A stretch of 64,000 bases of DNA from Anthonomus grandis grandis (Eukaryota; Arthropoda; Insecta; Coleoptera; Curculionidae): positions 26,168,262-26,232,261 of the forward strand of contig NC_065550.1 in NCBI RefSeq assembly GCF_022605725.1. The letters are read 5' to 3'. Positions within the stretch are counted from its first letter, which is position 1. Every line of letters begins with the position of its first letter. Below are positions 47,195 to 57,182 of this stretch, in pieces. Under the pieces are notes generated by a model that saw nothing but the letters and a program-made list of their open reading frames with translations, was not told where the DNA came from and did no database searches. Both the position numbers and the translations under genes were made by a program.

Positions 47195-48836
47195 TTAATA
47201 GAACATACCATTGTAAGCTGGAGAGGGAAGCTCAAACAACTCCTTTGGCAATGATTGACTAAGCCGCGGTGCTCTAATAATGCCTGTCAGCATTTCTCCA
47301 AAGTACGTCGTGCGATATTGTAACAAACGGCTATGGCTAGAAGAAGCTTGTATGACTTTGATAGGCTGCGTTTTAAAAGAGCATTTAGCAGCATACTTTG
47401 ATAGCAACATTGTCTTCCAATACAATACAATTCTTTTAGTAACATTGACCACAGTAAAAGGGGATGGTTTCGATCGTAATAATTTCACCATTTCTTCGAA
47501 ATCTTTCGGTATTTCCATTGATGCTTTTATATTCCATAGACCAACATTTTTATCGCACTCTAAGTATGAGTGTCCACGTATAGGAAATGTAATTTTAATG
47601 TCTGTAAGGCCATGGATACGATTGTTCGTTAAGTAATGAATGAATCTAAATATCATGTAGTTTTTGTTCTGCCCCCCTGCAAAATCAGAGAAAATTTCCA
47701 ATTCCTGAAATTCGTCATCCAAATAGTTCATAATAAAATGAAAAAGGAATGAGGCCACTTCGTTCGATTCTTTTTTGGCAACACTTTCATCGTACACATA
47801 AAAAATGGACTCACCAGTTGCAAGAACGTGGACATTGAAGGAGTACATAGAAAGTTGGCGTTTATAATTTACATTGTTGGTAGCTATCTGCGGCAGGGAG
47901 ACATTTTAAGGGAAATCTATGCAAATAGCCTCGTTCTTTTTATTTTTTCTTGCCTGGATTTAGGCTTTCTTCTTATGGTTGCAAAAACATTCCGCCCTCT
48001 TCTTATGAAGAATATTGTTTGTTTTTAGCTGTTGAATTTGTTGTTTATCAGTTTCCGCAGATAAAGCTTTACCTTTTGCTGTATATTCATCACAAGTTGC
48101 ACAAGTGTCCGTGCGGGGATACCCAAAAGAAATATTAAATTTCCTGTTGAAAAGCATCCGGTGAGTATCGTAAGATATCACTGCTGCAGGGTGTAATTCT
48201 TTGAATAGTTTATATATTTTCTTTATGCTTAGACTTTCTGGAAAATAAGTTTTACCTGAATCTTTAAGGCTATAATGACTCTGGCGACTTTTAAAACTTT
48301 TAATATGGTTCACAACCAGAGCTGCAATGATCTTACTTAGCTGTCTGTGTTCCTTAATGCTTACTTCTTCTATCCTTAGGTGCACAACCCATTGATTTTA
48401 AACTTTTCTGCACATAGTAAATCTTATTTTTGCTAATGCCATGTAATGAGCAAAATGCCTTTGCACATACAGTAATATCAACCTTATTTCCCGCCTCGTC
48501 GGTGACTCGAACTCTATACGAAAAACTAGCATCACGCAACTTCGCCTCCTCTTCTTCCTTTCGAGGTCGTCTCTGTGCCACGTGTCCTACAGTAACTAGC
48601 TCAGCCAGGTACATATTTTGTTCATCGTGGGATTGTAACTGGTTAAAGTAGCGTAATATCTCTTTTCTGTTATGTTCAGAGATTGAATCATAACACTTAA
48701 ATCGTTTGCAATGGCAAGGGGGACCAGCTTCATGTGTCGCAAGTCTTAATTTTTTATTTACATTAGACATCCGACCAGTTTTCTTCCTTTTTTTTGGCTC
48801 ACTATGAAGTTTATCACTTTCGTCCGAGCTTGACAT
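47195..48836 (-). pseudogene. DUF7869-like transposon protein, likely RNase H-fold nuclease
   Basis: Minus strand, start ATG at 48836. The N-terminal 35 residues are basic (SEPKKRKKTGR, a likely nuclear localisation signal), followed by HEAGPPCHCKRFKCYD (Cys-rich), a region with RVRVTDEAGNKVDITVCAKA, then KSMGCAPKDRRSKH. A one-base insertion near 48345 shifts the frame into a stretch with HYSLKDSG, YPRTDTCATCDEY (Cys pair) and CFCNHKKK. After two in-frame TAA stops (about 47961 and 47907) the reading continues: YSFNVHVLATGES, YVYDESVAKK, FSDFAGGQNKN and FPIRGHSYLECDKNVG, ending NGMFY. The DE, SD..GGQNKN and RGHSY..CD motifs are the conserved acidic positions of this uncharacterised family; a DDE-type nuclease role is inference. 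About 545 residues in total. Confidence 0.7.
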
Positions 48837-49001
48837 TACGGTACAGTCACAAATACAAAGCTAAACAGATGATACAAAACTAACGAAACAATAGTAAACG
48901 AAAAACAATCTAACGGCTTTAAACGCTGCTGACACACTAATAATGCGGTAGCAGGAACCGTGCCAGGTGGCAATGGCGGCGGCGGTGTTTCGTAATAATT
49001 A

Positions 49002-49199
49002 CTGACTTGCCTGGTTTTTTCCTCTTTTCGCTTGACTTACTTGCTTTTTTTGCCTTATAGTAAAACTTTGAAGCCGTATATCGGCTGACTAGCCTGCTTT
49101 TTATCCAGTTTAAGTATTTTTAAAGATACTTACGCTAATTCTGAACCGAATGCTCCCAATATCTCAATATATCAAAAAAATTGACTTACCTGCTTTTTT
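49002..49199 (+). repeat. Four subterminal iterons at the right end of the large transposon
   Basis: Direct copies of TTGACTTACCTGCTTTTTT or close variants at 49002-49020, 49032-49050, 49084-49102 and 49181-49199. The last lies inside the terminal inverted repeat. The left end has one copy, inside its terminal repeat (42533-42551, opposite strand). Clusters like this often bind the transposase. Binding is inferred. Confidence 0.7.
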
Positions 49200-49219
49200 C
49201 CCCTAACCCTTCATATAGT

Positions 49220-50145
49220 GTAGTTACTAATAAAATCCAGGATGACACTTCTTTCGAGTTTCAAAAAGAACAAACACCATTTGCAGATGTAAAAATACTT
49301 TAAATAATTGCACCAAAATGCAGTCACTATTTGACGCTGATAACATCAACTAAATAATTAAAATACCAACATTTAATTTCCATAGGTATTTCTTTAATTT
49401 TACATTTAATCATCATTTTTCGTTCACTATTCATTTGTATCAGATCCTTTGTAAAAAAATGCGTTCTTTTTGATTCTGCATTAATAAATTGTGTCCCAGA
49501 TAAAATGATATACATACATGGGGATTAGGTAAACGGTAAGAGCACAGTCTAACAATCTATATACTGTTGAAATCTATATACTTTGGTAAGACATACTAGT
49601 TTCGGATATATAGGGAAAAAGTTGCGCATTCCAAGCCCAATCGGTTGCGATATTAAGATCCACGATATCTACAGGAGTTTTCAAAATAACGGGCTAAATC
49701 TTTTTATTAATAAATTAATTAGGTTTTTAGAAAACCTGCAATATCGTCGCCATCTTAATTCCGATTTTAATAATATTTGGCAGTTTTGGGTTATCTACTA
49801 TGACCAATCAATTGACGTTAACGATATTTTTCTAGGCATTTTAGATTTTTTGCAACCAAACTCAACTTTGTTATTTTTTTATAGACGCCATATTGGATTC
49901 ATACGCACGTAAAAAGACTTTTTTAACCATGTATAACTTTATCTTGATATAGCGTTAAACATAAATTTATTAAAAAAAAAAACATTTTTTTACTTAGTTG
50001 GCTGTGAAGATAAAGGCTGTTAAGTAATTTTTTTTTTCAAACAAGAAAGTCATTTTATTAATATGAAACAACTGTTATTTCTTACTTACAACGATAAATA
50101 AAATTAAACAAAATAACAGTCAACGATTAACGCAAAATAAAATTA
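49220..50145. other. Non-coding flank right of the large transposon
   Basis: The sequence 49260-49320 might be the N-terminal end of the mariner-like gene cut by the large transposon (the left part is at 41860-42510), but this cannot be shown. The 109-codon plus-strand frame at 49583-49912 has no motif and is probably chance. Confidence 0.4.
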
Positions 50146-50149
50146 GATA

Positions 50150-50790
50150 ATAAAGTGTTCAAAAAGACCTCCGTTTTTGTTAATACACAATGTACATACA
50201 CCTCTCAATCATTGCCAAACAAGCATTTTTGACAATTTGTCGTGGCATTTCTTGAATTGCTTGTCAAATGGCTGCTTAAAATTCTTTCACTGTAGTATGA
50301 ATAGTGTAATACACTTTATCTTCTAGGTATATCCATACATAATAATCAAGGGGCGCCAAATCAGGTGAGCGGAAAGGCCACGCAATAGAACCTCGATATC
50401 CTATCCAATTATTTTCATATTGTTCATTAAGGTAATTAATAATAATTGCAGAATTGTGTGCACGGGCGCTATTTTGTTGGAACCACATGTTGGCTAGGTC
50501 ATGAAGAGGCAACTCTTCAAGAATTTCTAAGTATCTTGGTCCTGTTAGGTTGAGATTAAAAATGTTAAATAAAATAAGTCCATTTAAAATACCTATCGAA
50601 ACATTAAAGTGCCATCTTGTTTGATGGTGTACTTCGCGGTTTCTAAATGGGTTCACATCGACTCAATAAATATTATTATATCCATTAAAGACACCATAAT
50701 TTGTAAGCTTGTTTTCGTTCGATCAAAACACTTTTAAGGGAAATCTAGGAGAATCCTGGCATTTTCTGAGGAACCAGTTGTAAAATACAG
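50150..50790 (-). pseudogene. Mariner-like transposase, second catalytic Asp mutated
   Basis: Minus strand: SNENKLTNYGVFNGYNNIY near 50680-50740 (first-Asp region with Asp changed), then FNVSIGILNGLILF, LTGPRYLEIL, MWFQQNSARAH near 50480 (family: QQDGAPAH, so Asp to Asn and two further changes), NNWIGYRG, WPFRSPDLAPLDYYVW near 50370 (third Asp kept). The C-terminus is beyond two stops: QEMPRQIVKNACLAM and a final NKNGGLFEH-like stretch in another frame near 50180. Two of three catalytic residues are gone, so the gene is long dead. Confidence 0.75.
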
Positions 50791-50794
50791 ACCG

Positions 50795-51655
50795 CACTGA
50801 ATATCAAAATGTGGTAATTTTATAGCAAATTTTGTAGGTCATATGTTGCTAGCAAAAGAAGTGGTAAACTTATTTTAGTACTGTAAATTTAAAATATATG
50901 TAAAAATGTGAATTTTTTGTTTTGTAATTTTACTGCGGTTTTCTGTAAAATGTAAGCAATAATTATAGTAATTTTTAAGCATTATAACTAAAGATTTACT
51001 GTAGTCTTGTACTTTTACAATGGTTTTAATGCAAATTCAACGATTATATTCGTAAAAATCTTGTAAAAAAGGTGAAGCATTTTGCAGAGACCCTGTAAAT
51101 TTACTATAATATTTTTGGTTAAAAAATGGTGGTATATTTTCTGTGTTTTTTATTTTATATTTAGATATAATATATTTTTGCTGTAATATTTCTTAAATAA
51201 AATTCGTTTAAAAATTGTTGGATTATCCCAAACTAAAAGCCTTTATGAAAAAATAAAAATATATTTCCTTATACATTTATTTAAACATATCTTAACATAA
51301 CAAATTTATTTTGTATTGAAACAAAGGATAAAAGATAAACTTAATGGAATTAACCTTAAAATATTAGGATTTATTAAGCTATAAACATTTAACATGCTTA
51401 CATGCAGGAAAAACAATATGGGCCCCTTATTGTGTTTGCTTTTTGAACTACATGTTTTGTTAAAGTAATGCTTAAAAGCTTAATTTCACTAAGTTTATTT
51501 TTAATGGTACATATATTAAACGAATTTAAACAAAACAACGTTAACATCCATATTAATACAAATTTTAATATAATTCCAAAACTTATTCAATTCCATATTT
51601 CTTGACTTTCAGGTTTGATGTTCTTAAAAAAAGAAAAAACCGTAAGCTATTAAAA
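50795..51655. other. AT-rich DNA rich in ACTGTAAA-type words
   Basis: TTTACTGTA, CTGTAAAAT and TGTAAATTTA words recur between 50875 and 51115. They are possibly a decayed MITE, but the ends are not clear. No gene. Confidence 0.4.
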
Positions 51656-51659
51656 AAAT

Positions 51660-52110
51660 ATATATTTACAGCCTGTACTTACGTCAAATTGATAACAAAA
51701 GGTCGACAAGTCTTCTTTAAAGTAATGTTCCAGTATCCTCAGTGACGGCAGCACGATTTCGTCCTGATCTTCGTCAAAAATGGAAAAACTTCTTATGCTT
51801 AACTTTTTGGGTCAGCTTTGGAAAATGCCAAAATATAGTTTTTTTAGTAAAAAGCACAGGCCATTCTTTTTTAATACTCCCAATTGTAGGCGGATCAGTA
51901 TTTGTTAGGAAATCTCTTTGTTTGTTTCTTCTAACAAATCCTTAAACTTGGTGTGGTCCAATACTATTAATAATTACTTCTCGAATTACTAGCATCATTT
52001 TCTATTAGTAGTTTTCACGTTAATGCAGAGCACCCAGCATTTCTATTAATGAGTTTCTTTTTGCCAATTTTTTTGCAGGAACGTTTGGTCTAATAAAATA
52101 ACCTATTCTC
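51660..52110 (-). pseudogene. Relic of an uncharacterised gene with a splice donor
   Basis: On the minus strand one frame reads NTDPPTIGSIKKEWPVLFTK, KTIFWHFPKLTQKVKHKKFF (about 51780-51910). After a one-base shift, FDEDQDEIVLPSLRILEHYF plus KEDLSTFCYQFD runs to 51684, where GTAAGTACAG would be a good intron donor. The EEWPVL...FWHF.LLT pattern followed by an acidic 'LPLLL.F' type tail recalls uncharacterised arthropod proteins of about 250-400 residues. I do not recognise its function. Upstream (51950-52110) another frame has KRSCKKIGKKKLINRNAG. It could be a retro- or transposon-carried gene. Confidence 0.4.
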
Positions 52111-52114
52111 TTGG

Positions 52115-53100
52115 TACCTCTATTCATATACCAATTTCGATCTTACATTTGGGTTACTAAAATGCAAGCTGCCTAACATTCGAATTTATAGGTACCTGTG
52201 ATGTTATAATAATATAAGCAGGGAATTTTAACCGTATTTCAATCAGTTTTACGGGCTTCTGTAATTTTCGTGACGTTCTGTAAGAGTGCCGGGTTTTTTA
52301 ACCATATGGATTAATTTTTATGCAAAATGACTATATCGACAGTAAAAAAGCTGTGATTTTCTTAAATTTAGTATCATTTAGGTTAATTTAATAAATATAG
52401 TAAATTCACATTCTGACATGGTAAATTTGCTTTAACTATAACAGTTATTACTACTGTAAGATTGACGGACACATTTAGAGTGCATCTTTTTAAGTTTTCT
52501 TCTCACAGTCTCTGACTAATGTGCTCATAATATGGGGGGATGTTTAAAGTTTTTAAGAACTCGTTGGGCGGTAGTTTTAGATACTTCGATTTACCGAAGC
52601 GATGTGCGCGGATTTTCCAGGACACTCTGCAGTACTAAATTTTCTAAATTTTCGTCGCTATTATTGTTTCTGTTGGGCTCGTTAAATAAACCATACTTTA
52701 ATAAACTATCTCTCTAGTTGAGAATTGACAGGTATTTACTGTTTAAATTAATATTTAAAACTTAGAAAACATCACACCATATCTGCCATTTCGGAAAAGG
52801 TACATTTAAGTCTTGGTCCATGAGCCATTATGGGCTTATAAGTTGTAAGAAAATACACTAAATACAAATATGTAATTAAAAAATGTAGATTTATTTTAGA
52901 GTAATTGAGAAGCTTGTAAAGAGCGTGAGAAGTGTTTAAATTTGTCACTTTGAGAGTACGTAAAAAGTTACTGGTGCCCGAGGTCAGCCAATTTGTTTAG
53001 AAAGAAGTATCTAGATTTTAAAATTAAGATATCTAATAAACGGATTGTTAGGTCGACATTTACTAAGAATATAAACAAGTTTTGGTATTTTTAACACATG
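52115..53100. other. Non-coding, no element recognised
   Basis: Short plus-strand frame 52532-52717 lacks motifs. Otherwise nothing. Confidence 0.4.
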
Positions 53101-53390
53101 CAATATACCGCAGGTGGTGCCCTCTGCAAAGTATAGCGAATCCGTGAACGGATTTCAATTTCTCGTTCCAAAAAACCCCCTCACAGCAAATTTTAATTTA
53201 ATATCTTATGAAACACTCGACTCACTTCAAAAAAACGATTTTACATTTCTCATTTTGACGCCCTGTATATTGAACACCGAGCGCTCAATTAAAATATGGC
53301 ATAACGAGAGTCGCATTATTTTGGTTTACCCTATATGTGGCCAGCGGTTTGGCCTTCTTTTGCCAGACACCCTGTATAGACTGTATGTAA
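53100..53390 (-). mobile_element. Possible mariner-type element ends
   Basis: Two CCCTGTATA-type ends occur in the same orientation, at 53262-53270 (after GACG) and 53370-53378 (after CAGACA). Read on the minus strand they start TACAGGGCGTCAAAATGAG and TACAGGGTGTCTGGCAAAA. No partner ends or transposase sequence are visible, so these are probably solitary ends of deleted elements. The 93-codon plus-strand frame across them is chance. Confidence 0.4.
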
Positions 53391-53699
53391 TGTAAGACAA
53401 AAATTTTTTGTATTATATTAAACCAGCCCTTAGACACTGTATGATTTCCAGAAACCATTAAAATAAATCTACCCTCTTTTTCATTTGTTAAATCAACAGC
53501 TGGGTTAAATCAACACCCAGAAAATCAAACCAATAATAATGGAAACTTCGTCTCGCCGACGAAACAAAAATAAGCAACAGGCTGAAAAAAACGGTGCCAA
53601 AATAAATCCGGTTTCAGCGACGCTCGGGAAAAATCCCTTTTTAAATTCCCCAGCTCACGGCGCTTCGAAAGAACGCATCCAGAGAAACCGTAGAGGGAG

Positions 53700-54260
53700 A
53701 ATTTAAAAATCTTCGCCATAAAATCTCCCCACCATCATTTAACCGTACGACCTTCCGCGCTCCTACGTCCCCCATGCCGCCTCGGGGCAATTCTTTTTCC
53801 CAGACTTTTTCTCCGCATTTTCGTTTTAAAAGAATTTTCTCTCTCTGCAGGGAGCCGCACGAACGTCTGGAAACAAAGAAACCGGCCGTATGCCCTACCG
53901 GAATAGAGCTGAAAATTGCGAAACCTTCCTTTTCGTAATATTAAGGAGTGGTTTTGCCAGGCTGGGCGAGCAAAGCTTGAGAAGTTCTTGCAGAAACGAG
54001 CTGGCTGTATTGATCAGGGGGTCGGCGGGTGCCAACGTTAAGGGAAAAGGGGAATGAAATTCTAAGGGTAGCCGAGGAAAGGACAAGGGTGGTTGCGGTC
54101 TTATTCCCTGCCCGATCACGCCAACCGGGACCCTCTCTCTCCACTATTTCTTCCCCGTCACCCCCGCGTGTCCTTTTACCACTTGTTATGCGGATGGTGC
54201 GGGTGTAGGAGGCGCGAGACGTAAGGGGGCAAAAAGGGTTTATAGCTAAGAGGGACTCAT
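53700..54260. promoter_or_regulatory. G+C-rich island, candidate conserved non-coding element
   Basis: The strongest composition shift in the right half of the window: CpG-rich, balanced sequence from about 53530 and especially 53740-54250, with no transposon end. Frames on the minus strand (53895-54144) overlap in two phases and have no recognised motif, which argues against coding. Could be an enhancer cluster, promoter or non-coding exon. Confidence 0.3.
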
Positions 54261-54264
54261 TTCT

Positions 54265-55795
54265 TCTTAATGAATTATAAATTTTCCTTCCCCGGGTAAG
54301 AATTTTAATTAATTAAATTTCCTAATTAAAATCGACTATAAACGAGGGCATTGCACAAAGGCAAATTTTAAATGGAATTGTTCTGTCTCTTTTGAAAGGA
54401 ATTTTAATTGCAAACCTTTATGAAATTTGGGATTATATTTTATTTTTTAAATATGGTGTCTTATTATAGTATTTTCTGTCTTGGTCATGTATTAGGATAA
54501 CAATAGGGTAGTCAAAATGAAAATATCGTCTGTAATTCTCAAAGAGACTTAATTTTAATACATAAAAAAACAAAAGTTTTAGTCATTATTCTCGCATCCA
54601 AAATATATTCAATAAGATAATATGTATTTCGGTGTCTTAGCATCCTTAAACCTACACCAAAAGATAGTTTATACCTAAATACATTAGAAACTTAAATAGG
54701 TTGGATCAAGGAAGGAAGAAATTAAGCATTATCACAAAGCTTTAAATGCAGTGAATTCAAAATAAAAATATCTTCTTGTTACTACCTCTAGTTGAATTTA
54801 TTATTTTTAAACGAAATGTTTAAAAATTATATTGTAGAATTCGGCGACAGGAAATTTAAGACTCTATGCCGTAAATGATCTAAATAAAAAATCACACATC
54901 TTAATGCTCTCAGGTATAATATTAACTTGAAATATCGTTCATTGGTTCAAGTAAAATAAGAGAGACCTCAAATGTTTTGAACACTTTATTTTTAACACTT
55001 GACAGTTAGTAGTAGTTCCAATGGCTAGAAAGCTCGTTGCCAGCGATACTGGGACTTGATATTGCTCATACTTTTTTCATGAATCAGCATTTTGCATTTT
55101 CCCTATTTTCATACATTCTTTAGTTTTGGGTTCTCTAAAAACTTAAACTATAATATAATCGGTCTAATATTACATTTTACGTCATGAATCCAGGACTGAA
55201 TGTCTTCTGGATAAAAATTACATACGTGTCTTCCAGGCATTTTTTTGTGTAAAAGAGATAATTTCATCGAGTTCCTGGAAAAAAGCATGAATAATAAAAG
55301 AAAAAATTAAATGGAAAAATTATTTTTAATTTATAGATTTTCAGACTGTTTACTCAAAATGAACCCGAACTATATGGAAAATGTTCGAATAAATGAATCA
55401 AAAACAAATCAGAATGACATTAGGATTCCTTTGCTAAAGAGAGAGTAAATCAGGGTATTCTCAAAATAATTAATGATTTAAAATATTTGATATTCATATA
55501 TTTTCTATGATAAATTTTCATTAATATCACACCCCTTTAACTTTTAAATCTTAAAATTTTAAAAAAATTATCTAAATAATTTAAAAAATTTAAAGTAACT
55601 TTAAATTTTTTGATTTCTTTTAAAATAGTTTGTCAAACTAGTAATAAACCGTCAAATCATATAAAAAAAGGATTTAAAGTATTTTGGAATTGAGAAGAAG
55701 TTTTGATTGTATTACATAGCTAAAGATTTGCAAGATAAGTATATTTTGTTCATATTTTTAATTTAATTTAATTTTACTTATATTTTTACTAATTG
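54265..55795. other. AT-rich non-coding DNA
   Basis: A slightly richer patch on the minus strand near 55190-55290 reads MLFSRNSMKLSLLHKKM and ELDEIISFTQKNAWKT in adjacent frames, but I cannot place it. Nothing else. Confidence 0.4.
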
Positions 55796-55797
55796 CT

Positions 55798-55840
55798 ACC
55801 TTGATAACAGCAGTAGATATAACTACCGAAACGTTGGTTC
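55798..55840 (+). ncRNA. Hammerhead-ribozyme-like motif, degenerate core
   Basis: Plus strand ACC-TTGATAA, then hairpin GTAG-ATATAA-CTAC (55813-55826, stem II), then CGAAACGTT and GGT. The flanking ACC and GGT can pair as stem I, and AC/GU could make a two-base-pair stem III. The first core box differs from CUGAUGA at two positions, so activity is unlikely. It matches the layout at 44161-44202. Probably left by a Penelope-like element; GIY-YIG sequence lies 0.5 kb to the right. Confidence 0.4.
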
Positions 55841-56339
55841 AAATTAGGTATTTTTTAAAAAGTAGGTCTTCTTGTTTTTATCGTTTTTTAATTTTAATAT
55901 TCATAACAAAGTTAGGTAGGATATTGAAAAGAAGAAACAAGCTCAGAGATTAATAGATTAAACCTCAGCTTCTAGCTAATAAATATATTATACCTCAAGC
56001 AAATTATTGTATTTAAAACTTAAATTAAATGAATGAACTTAAGTTAAATTAAGTATATCGAACGGTATCATTAGATATTTGAGTTCATATTTCTTTTAAA
56101 TATGTGAATAAGTCTATTTTCTTTTTATTTTTAATTTTTTGAGCGTCTGAGATAGTAATTTCTAAATTGATTTTTGCTATTGCAAGTGACGTAATACCCA
56201 ATAAAAGAGTTAAATACAATCAGGCAAATAGCCGTTAATAATGGTTTTACTTGGGGCACTATCTATATTATATATTGTAAATTCTTATATAAATATAGAT
56301 TTTCCTACAATTAAATCCATGCACCTAAAACAATTATTA

Positions 56340-56602
56340 AACTTTGGATGCGTCTCATTTTTTAGAAATATCCTACAAGGGCTTGTCAAGTTTAAATATC
56401 TCAATTGCCTTTAGAACGACAAGCACCCTATACAGAAATATCGTAGAGAAAAAATATTATATCCTTTACAACTCCAGGGTATATTTATGCATTAAATTGT
56501 ATCAAATGCCCAGAAACTTACATAGGCCAATCCGGAAACACCTCAGCTTAGTAGACAAACTCGAAAAATTCATCCATTATCCCAAAGATGCTGGTCATTC
56601 AA
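56340..56602 (+). pseudogene. Penelope-like element GIY-YIG endonuclease fragment
   Basis: In the frame shifted by one from the 97-codon open frame (56344-56637), 56468-56530 reads GIYALNCIKCPETYIGQSGN. This is the GIY...YIGQ(S/T)G core of the endonuclease carried at the C-terminus of Penelope-like retroelements, with the CxxC pair. Further on, in the first frame, HLSLVDKLEKF and DAGHSI correspond to the following EHL....F..H....GHS region. At least one frameshift. Homology stops at about 56602, exactly where the inverted-repeat composite begins. Confidence 0.65.
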
Positions 56603-56613
56603 TAAAACGACAA

Positions 56614-56652
56614 AGGTTACATATTTCGCTCGACTAGAGCATCATCAGACCT
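56614..56652 (-). ncRNA. Hammerhead-ribozyme motif with intact core boxes
   Basis: Minus strand: AGGT (stem I, 5' side), CTGATGA (56648-56642, exact first core box), T, GCTC-TAGTC-GAGC (stem II, four base pairs), GAAA (56627-56624, exact second core box), TATG, TA, ACCT (stem I, 3' side, pairs with AGGT). This fits a minimal type I hammerhead with a tiny stem III and cleavage after UA. An alternative type III fold uses GGTTACAT (56680-56673 region) with ATGTAACC. Minimal hammerheads are known in Penelope-like retroelements. Not tested; stem III is very weak. Confidence 0.5.
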
Positions 56653-56772
56653 AAATAATAACTAAAATGATGTAACCCGAAAAAAGGAAAATTTAACGAA
56701 AACTTACCATAACATACATAAAACACCTAACATATAAATAAAGAAAGCTTACAATAAAGTGGCACTATCTAT

Positions 56773-56963
56773 GTACAGGGTCTTTTCCCATATATTGACC
56801 CCCCCTACAGGGGTAATGCAAAAGTAAAAAAAAAAATTTAATACAAAACATTTGGGGTTTTACTTTAAATTTTCGAATCCGATGTCAAAAAATTTTTTTT
56901 TGTTTAGAAACGTCAAATGTTGACAGATGATCAGTTCTTTCTTATGGAACACCCTGTATATGA
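56773..56963. mobile_element. ~190-bp MITE-like unit inside the left arm
   Basis: Bounded by TACAGGGTCTTTTCCC at the left and GGAACACCCTGTATA at the right, that is, by TACAGGGT-type ends facing each other. The same unit occurs inverted in the right arm (58574-58765). It looks like a small element captured in an arm before the arm was duplicated. Confidence 0.55.
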
Positions 56964-57182
56964 CTTCATAGTTAAAAAGAGCCGAACTTTCTGATTTTAA
57001 ATATATATAGTTTAACTATGTTTTATTAAACCGTTTCGGAAATATCGGGCTCCAAACTTTAAAAAAATAATATATTGAAGATCTTGGTTAGGCTTAACTT
57101 GGTATTGTTTAACATTTATTAAAAAACAAATCATTCAGATGACATTGTCATTTCTTGTTTGTTAACCCATAAATGTTAAAAA

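Larger units (their letters stand above)
42519..49212 (-). mobile_element. Large DNA transposon (6.7 kb with nested insertions), DUF7869-like gene
   Basis: Terminal inverted repeats of 37 bp with one mismatch: 42519-42555 and 49176-49212, reading inward GAAGGGTCAGGGGAAAAAAG then CAGGTAAGTCAATTTTT. ATAT flanks both ends (42515-42518; 49213-49216) and is a likely 4-bp target duplication. The element carries a minus-strand gene (47195-48836), a possible small plus-strand gene (43038-43238) and subterminal iterons at the right end. Nested inside are a MITE (43388-43905) and a mariner-like element (44303-46667), so the native length was about 3.8 kb. The superfamily is not certain; 4-bp duplications and the gene type would be compatible with a Sola-like element, which is inference. 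Confidence 0.75.

Noticed and set aside
47280..47636. 118-codon plus-strand frame opposite the DUF7869-like gene
   Set aside because: Antisense shadow of the minus-strand gene.
49583..49912. 109-codon plus-strand frame
   Set aside because: No recognisable motif and atypical residue use; no supporting context.
53895..54144. Two overlapping minus-strand frames (74 and 67 codons)
   Set aside because: Both phases are open at once because of composition; neither shows a known motif.
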